Source: Anisus vortex (Eukaryota; Mollusca; Gastropoda; Planorbidae). Taken from it: a stretch of 64,000 bases of DNA. Below the pieces are notes generated by a model that did no database searches, was not told the origin of the DNA, and was given only the letters and a program-made list of their open reading frames with translations. Shown one piece after another: positions 57,786 through 64,000 of this stretch (within the stretch, counting starts at the first letter, position 1; each line of letters starts with the position of its first letter). The stretch covers positions 12,528,852 to 12,592,851 of the forward strand of contig OX421507.1 of assembly GCA_949126835.1 (NCBI GenBank). The letters are read 5' to 3'. The translations under genes were made by a program, and so were the position numbers.

Positions 57786-58732
57786 CATTAGGACAGGATA
57801 GCCAATCTTTTGCTAAAAGTATGCCAAACTCGGATTTCTAAATCATTCAGCGTCCCACCAGCGTGAAAGTGAATTTGCTCAACAAACAATATAGTGAAGC
57901 GGAAGAGATACGCAGTAATCACACACTGGGTACCGGTAGTTAATGTAATGTTAAAAAATGTACGGTACATATAAATTCTTTAGTCATATAATATTTATAT
58001 AATTTTCAACTATCTTTTATAGTTTGATCATTTTAAAGTTATAAATTGTAAGACATTTTTTTTAAGAAAACAAAAAAGAAACATAATATTAGAAATATTA
58101 ATGCAAAGAAAACTGGTAAATTGTCTCCCTTCAATTAAATTCTCCAAATTTGATGATAGTAATGCCAAACTATTTAATTGTTTGAATTAAACTAGTGTTC
58201 TTCTGAAAACGCTCATCTATCTAAATTATTAGAAATTAGGGAAAGTGTTAAATGTTTTGAAATTGATTTCACGGCTGAATATGCTTTAATGCAAATTCCA
58301 GTGGTCCAACACTTCAAGTGCTTTTCGACCCCGACCTTGTAAATGCAAGTTCAAATCACTGAAACGTGTAGCCATGTCATTCAGAAACATCGGCTTCAAC
58401 AGTCAGTTCTCATCATTCAATATCGGAAATGTGTTTTTTTTCATTAATTAAGAGACACATCTACAGTCTAAAAATCTAAACAATAGATTCAATCACAGAT
58501 CACAAGTCCAATGATGATAGTTTTGCGTAAAAAACATTTCTGGACTAAAACAGTCGACCTCCAGTGTGATTCCCATATAGTTAGCCACACAACAGCCATT
58601 AATTATGGTCATACTACGTTGTTTTCACTTGCATTAAAAAATATTCTTGGACGTCTCTCGCGTACCACTGAAAATCGTTCTGCGTGCCAAGTCTGGCACG
58701 CGTACCATAGGTTGTCGACCCCTGCATTAGGA
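57786..58732. mobile_element. hAT-family transposon relic (931 bp) with 8-bp target duplication
   Basis: The element at 57794-58724 is flanked by identical octamers 'cattagga' (57786-57793 and 58725-58732). The left end is 'caggatagccaatct'; the right end is 'gttgtcgacccctg', whose reverse complement is 'caggggtcgacaac'; the inverted repeats have diverged. On the minus strand around 58285-58390 a frame reads 'FLNDMATRFSDLNLHLQGRG', like the hAT transposases related to GTF2IRD2/ZBED-type proteins, before a stop. So it is a deleted, once-coding element; 46446-46664 is a smaller family member. Confidence 0.88.
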
Positions 58733-58799
58733 GAGTGGAGGCATTCTATAATATAGGCTAGTGTCTTAATGCGGGTCAAGTTATTCAAGATAGGGAGTG

Positions 58800-59588
58800 G
58801 GGCAATAACGGACAAAACGTAAGCATTACCCCATTTCATTACCACCGATCTATCACTGGACACAGAAATCAGCAGGAGAATTGGCAAGGCTTCCGCGACT
58901 TTATCCAGGCTAACGCAAAGAGTATGGGCCAACAAGATGCTGTCTATTAAAAAAAAAAATAGCTGTCTATCGTGCATGTGTGATCAGCACTCTCCTGTAC
59001 GCCAGCGAAACTTGGACCCTGTACGCATCGCAAGAAAAGAGACTCTCTTCTTTCCACATGCGCTGCCTCAGATGCATACTTGGGATATCTTGGAAGGACC
59101 GCATAACAAACAACGAGGTCTTGCAACGGGCTAACATGCCTAGCATGATCACTCTCCTTCGCCAACGACGTCTTCGGTGGCTTGGCCATGTTTCCAGGAT
59201 GGAGGATGGGCGAATCCCAAAAGACCTGCTATATGCTGAGCTCGCGGAAGGCAAGAGAGCTACCGGCCGCCCCCAACTCAGGTTCAAAGACGTCTGCAAA
59301 CGTGATCTAAAGGCTATAGATGTAGAGGTCGGGAACTGGGAGAACCTTGCTCAGCACAGAAATAGTTGGAGAGGCACCTTACACACCGGTATAAATGCGG
59401 CAGAGGGCAAACTTCGCCTTATGGCGGAGGCTAAACGAGCAGCGAAGAAAAGTAGGCTGCCCCTAACAATCTCCAACGGTCCAGCTTTCAAGTGCCAGAG
59501 ATGCGATAGAGCCTGTCTCTCAAGGATAGGTCTCCACAGGCACAGTCAATTTTGCAGGGCTGGCCAAATCACAGACGCGCAAATCTAA
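58800..59588 (+). pseudogene. 5'-truncated LINE reverse-transcriptase end with C-terminal zinc finger
   Basis: Starting near 58845 a frame reads 'TEISRRIGKASATLSRLTQR', then shifts at a run of A (about 58948-58959) into 'YRACVISTLLYASETWTLYA', continuing with 'RWLGHVSRMEDGR' and ending 'CQRCDRACLSRIGLHRHSQFC' (a C2H2-like finger). The stop is at 59586-59588. These are C-terminal thumb and tail motifs of a non-LTR retrotransposon. The frame break in the A homopolymer and the missing 5' two thirds make it inactive. The tail has 'atgatgatg'. Confidence 0.88.
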
Positions 59589-60119
59589 TCGTCTTTCGAG
59601 ACTATGGAGCCAATGATGATGACCCCATTTCATCCTAATTAACTATTGAAAAACTATTATTATTCCTAAGAATCCCAACTAGTCTATCATTGGTTAAAAC
59701 TTAAATAAAAACTGTTCAATATGTAGACTAGATTCTACTTTTTATTATCTGAACAAAAAAACAACAACACACCACTCAATTATTTTTAATAATGTTTATG
59801 GCTCTCATTTGTGAACCTATTAACTGAACCGATTCTCTCAAAAAGTCATTGGTTTTGGACAAAATGTCTAATGTCACCCCACACCCCCAAACTCCAACCC
59901 TTCATTGGTTAATAGTCCACTTACTATAGCTGTTCCGGCACTGTATGCTCTAGGTTAGATCTATTCTTTCCTGCTAGACTAGTTCTGTAATCGTTGTTCC
60001 GGTTTTAAAACATGCTACTGTAGTCTATCTACCAGAAGGCCTAAAAAAAAAGAATGCTTATTTTAAAAATGGAATTTTTGTTTGTTAAGAAAGCTTTATA
60101 GATGTATATACATATACGT

Positions 60120-60545
60120 ATGTTCTTTTGAATGTGTCTGTATGTTCTGTTGCATGTGTCTGTATGGTAATTGAATGTGTCGGTATGTTATTTGAATGTG
60201 TCTGTAGGCTATGTTATTTTGAATGTGTCTGTATGTTCTGTTGAATGTGTCTGTATGAGCTTTGAATGTGTCTGTATGAGCTGTGAATGTGTCTTTATGA
60301 GTTAGAATGTGTCTTTATGAGTTAGAATGTATCTTTATGAGCTGTGAATGTGTCTGTATGAGTTGTAAGTGTGTCTTTATGAGTTTGAATGTGTCTTTAT
60401 GAGTTAGAATGTATCTGTATGAGCTGTGAATGTGTCTTTATGAGTTAGAATGTGTCTTTATGAGTTAGAATGTATCTGTATGAGCTGTGAATGTGTATGT
60501 ATGAGCCGTGAATGTGTATGAGCTGTGTGTTTGTATGGTCTGTGA
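60120..60545. repeat. 20-bp degenerate minisatellite (GAATGTGTCTNTATGAGYT)
   Basis: About 20 units based on 'gaatgtgtctgtatgagctg' or 'gaatgtgtctttatgagtta', with small length changes, run continuously and then decay into GT/TATG repeats until about 60645. Open frames here are repeat translations. Confidence 0.85.
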
Positions 60546-61137
60546 ATGAATATTTGAGAGGTGTACGTTTTTGTTTCTGGGTGCGGGGTGAGTATAAGTG
60601 TATGTGTGCATATATGTGTGTATATCTGTGTGTATATATGAGTGAGTGCTTAGGTGCACATTTCTTCTTGTATCGCCCCTCCTTTCCCCTCCCCCCCTCC
60701 CTAACCTTTCAGAAGACAGACATAGAATCTACATCCGTAATTCAGCAATCGTATTAATTAGTCATGGATATAGATAATATTTGAAAGTGACACATTTTCT
60801 CTTCATTTTATTTATTACCAGTCTAGATATCTACAGTATTATTGACTTTTCTTGCATAACCCACACTCCAATTTTATTTTTCTTCATCACCTTAAATGTG
60901 TTTGCTCGATACTCGATTCTTTGTTGGGGGCTACTATAGTTCTACAGTACGACAATGTACTATGGCCTATATGCTGGGAGCCACCTCAACACTTGTCTCC
61001 CCCTTATTTCATTTGACAGTCGCCGCCCATGTCTGCACTACTTTGCGCTTTGTAAGACAAGGTCAAATTATTTGCTTTATAGAGATAAATTTACATTTGG
61101 GACAATGTGACAAACAATATATAGGCCAATATATAGA

Positions 61138-61161
61138 GTCTATAATATATATATATATAGG

Positions 61162-61216
<55 letters not shown>
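61138..61216. repeat. (TA)n microsatellite
   Basis: A long AT dinucleotide tract is interrupted once by 'aggcc'. A (GT)n tract of about 8 units follows at 61347-61364. Confidence 0.9.
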
Positions 61217-61220
<4 letters not shown>

Positions 61221-61479
61221 AAGCCTACCATAGATAATAGGCATATACTAGATCTATTCCGTGCTTGCTTTAATTCTTGGGTTACCTTTCAATAAGAAGA
61301 CCAGCAAATATACATTGTTTATCTGTTGACATTTTAAAAAGCGGTTATGTGTGTGTGTGTGTGTATTTTTTATACTTCTGCTTTGCGTTACTGCTTTGGA
61401 AGTACGTGCGAAAAAAAAAAGCGTTATGACCTGTCTGTTTGTTTACAGCTGTGCAGCCTAGATTTCGCCCATCCGTCAA

Positions 61480-61652
61480 CCAATGAATTATCCGGTTAGC
61501 GTTCACTCCCCCAGTTTTAACCAATCGGGAAGCTCGAGCTGGTGAACATGCTAAAAATAGGTTATGCGTTCGACCACGCTGTTTTCTCCGGCCAATGTTT
61601 AGTTGTTCAATGCAGATCCCGTTGTTGTTCAAAGAAGATCCTGTTATAACAT
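61480..61652 (+). promoter_or_regulatory. Candidate promoter and short first exon
   Basis: Two CCAAT motifs ('caaccaatgaatta' near 61479, 'taaccaatcggg' near 61518) precede 'ctaaaaatag' (61551-61560), a perfect MEF2-type or TATA-like site. Downstream, an ATG at 61610 opens a 14-codon frame (MQIPLLFKEDPVIT) that ends in a consensus donor 'aacat|gtaagt' (61653). No partner exon was found inside the window, so this is speculative. Confidence 0.3.
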
Positions 61653-64000
61653 GTAAGTGCAATTTGACAATTAATAAGGATATTTTTGTTTAAATAAAAA
61701 GTTGAACAATATTTTAGATCTAATTATGCATTTGGTCATGTTAAAAATCCAATCGTTTTTTTTAAAGCATAAATGAGTTTTAAAACTTAAAAACAACAAA
61801 ACCCTATCACTATCACAATCACAATAAACGGTAAACCCCTTCGAGCCCCTTGCCGCGAAAGCTTGTCTCTACGATACTATGACTTGACCTATAAGTTTAC
61901 AGATGTTCCTTCTAAACTGGGGATTATTACGTCTAAGGCCCAAAACTACTGTTGGGCGGCAGGATAGAATTTGGACTGTTTTGTTAACAGTCCGGTGTAG
62001 GCTACTAACCGCAGAATCAGCTGGTAGTAGGCTATATAAAACTTAAATCTAGAGCAATATTGCGTTAAACAAATAGATCTAACGGTAGGCTATTTATTGC
62101 ATTTAGGGCCTACAAGAAAAAATAAAATAAGTTATTTTGCATTAGCTATTTATTGGTGCACTAAAATGACTTATTTTATGCAAACATATTAACTATTAAA
62201 CTTTATAATTTATATGTAAAATCAAGCCTGTTTACTATTTATACATTGAATATATAATAATATAGATCTAAGCTATTAGTCTATATATACATAATTATGA
62301 TATTATACTTACTTTGGGTGTGTGTCAAGGTAGGGCCTAATTATATAATAATTTGCTTAGCCTAAAGCTACCAATGGGTATAGACTAAGTTGGCCCTTAT
62401 ATAATAGACAGATTTTATCAGACTTCTTATGCAGCTTTCTTTTGGGTGCCTGGTACCCTCTGGGAAATTCTATTTTGGCTAAACAAATGTGTATGTCTCG
62501 TGCGTCCTTAAAAAATATTGACCTAATATTTTATTTAGTTCTTTAATTTTTTTAATACTTTTTCTTACATCTTATAATAACATAGTGTACTTTCTGTCAA
62601 GAACAAACTAAGGGGAAATGATTTTAAACATTATAAATGGGCTGCCAGATTATAACAGTAAAATGTACGTCTATTAAAACAATCAAAAACCCTTACAGCA
62701 CATTTATACAGAGGCACAACATTTGGCCAAGATTTAATATTGGGAGAACATTGGGACATTTTAGTGCGGTGTTAAAGCACTTTGTTGTATTTGAAAAAAA
62801 AAACAACTTTAAGATTTAAAAAAGTAAGAATTGTATTTTAAAGACAATGCCGTAACGTATAACTAATGAACTAATGATGTTTTAGTCACGAATAATTAAC
62901 ATACGTACATAAATTATATGCCTATTGGTATGGATTTTTTTAAAATTGTGATTAAATTTATTGTAATGGAAACAGTTGTGGTGAGCTGTCTATTAATCAT
63001 TGCATGGTGTGCTGTTAAAGATTATTGCGTCCTACGCTTAGCCTATCCGTGGTTTCAGTCTGGTAATTGCGTTATAATTAGGGATTTAAATAATGTTAAG
63101 TTAATTGTATTCCTGGTTTGTTCAGGCTAACTTCTTTTCTGACAGAATGCCGTTTCGAAAAAATACAACAACAGGGAATTTAAATGCATTTGTCATTTGT
63201 TCTTGCTTACATTATAATAGTAAACGTGTTTTTTTCTCCATAAGTCTGATAGTAATCTGAGTACGGTACTGTAAATACTGTAATAAATTGTAGTTGGTTG
63301 AACTTTTAGGTTTGAAGAATACATAGAATTTAATTTAATGCTTATTTATATGTATTTATAACGAACTATATTTGGCTCTTTACTAGGTCTTTACACTCGC
63401 CTTTCCCTGTAGTAATTCCAGAATTAGCTTAGTGATTTTAACTCTTATATTGGTGTTGATAACTTTGTCAATGGTGTTAGTTCACTTATATTATAACAAA
63501 AAAAACAACAACTTTTGCAGCTTTTTTCTGAATCTATTCTTTTTTTTTTTTAAAGTTCTCCTTAATAAGGCGATATAAGATGCATATGCATATATATTAT
63601 ATTCTAGTCTTAGTCTTAGTCTAGCTAATGTTAGGTAGCGTTTTAGTTTTATACTCTTTTTGCATTTTTACAAATTCCTTTTTAATGAAGTCTAAAGTTT
63701 TGCTTGGTATTTATTATTAACCTACTTCATATATATAACCTAATTACATACGTGGGCATGCATGGGTCCAGTGAGAACCGAATTCCATTTATGTGTATAT
63801 TATAAAGAGCCACGACACCTAAATTACATATACTTAGTATATATAATAGGTCTATAGTCTAGAGACCTATTTTGACCTATACAAGGCTACACATTTCGAA
63901 ATTATTATTATTTTTCAAATAATACAGTTTTACATTCTTACATCCTATAATTGCCGCCTGCAATGTTAAGTACATATTATAAGCTTAAACAAAAATAGAT
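61653..64000. other. Right-hand flank, no gene seen
   Basis: AT-rich sequence with scattered AGGCCT motifs. Positions 63005-63230 hold the second copy of the dispersed repeat found at 6885-7120. ORFs here are short and composition-driven. If the candidate exon at 61610 is real, this stretch would be its first intron. Confidence 0.45.

Noticed and set aside
58609..59299. Minus-strand ORFs of 80-122 codons
   Set aside because: Antisense to the LINE reverse-transcriptase remnant and the hAT end.
60896..61237. 113-codon ORF ending in Ile-Tyr repeats
   Set aside because: The end is a translated TA microsatellite and the rest has no recognisable features.

Overview
This is an AT-rich, intron-bearing animal nuclear sequence. 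It has canonical GT-AG introns, tRNA-derived SINEs, LINE fragments and several families of small DNA transposons, and no bacterial-type gene organisation. The dense AGGCCT/TAGGCCTA clusters and the character of the SINEs suggest a mollusc, most likely a gastropod. That placement is an inference from style and is not proven by any single gene.

Three protein-coding genes can be assembled exon by exon. (1) Positions 7375-10182 (+) hold a two-exon gene for a 519-residue protein I do not recognise. It has an N-terminal MGAAQS myristoylation-type start, a polybasic stretch, cysteine pairs, long charged helices and a C-terminal hydrophobic anchor. (2) Positions 44742-20191 (-) hold a complete orthologue of ubiquitin-specific protease USP48, with 25 coding exons and 1199 residues. 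Its catalytic Cys/His boxes, DUSP domains and terminal ubiquitin-like domain are intact, and it carries a large serine-rich insertion inside the second DUSP domain. (3) Positions 48657-53689 (+) hold a complete orthologue of glyoxylate/hydroxypyruvate reductase GRHPR, with 6 coding exons and 324 residues, preceded by a TATA box and an initiator at canonical spacing. USP48 and GRHPR are divergently oriented, about 3.9 kb apart.

The rest is intergenic and intronic DNA rich in mobile elements. Several have recognisable terminal inverted repeats and target-site duplications: hAT-type elements at 15586-16343, 37322-37557 and 57794-58724 with perfect 8-bp duplications; a 244-bp element with perfect 30-bp inverted repeats at 16556-16799; a 1.16-kb TA-flanked element at 35813-36975; and a 279-bp element at 35060-35338. 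LINE remnants lie at 37224-37301, 42250-42423, 51310-51910 (internally deleted) and 58800-59588. Minisatellites include a 40-bp array that runs up to a USP48 splice acceptor. The left (1-7370), middle (10.2-20.2 kb) and right (53.7-64 kb) intergenic areas show no further convincing gene, apart from a weak promoter/first-exon candidate near 61.5 kb.

The three genes do not form an obvious pathway. No multi-gene novel system is visible. The main points of interest are the unrecognised membrane-tethered protein, a possible cofactor-specificity change in GRHPR, the USP48 insertion, and the well-defined transposon families.
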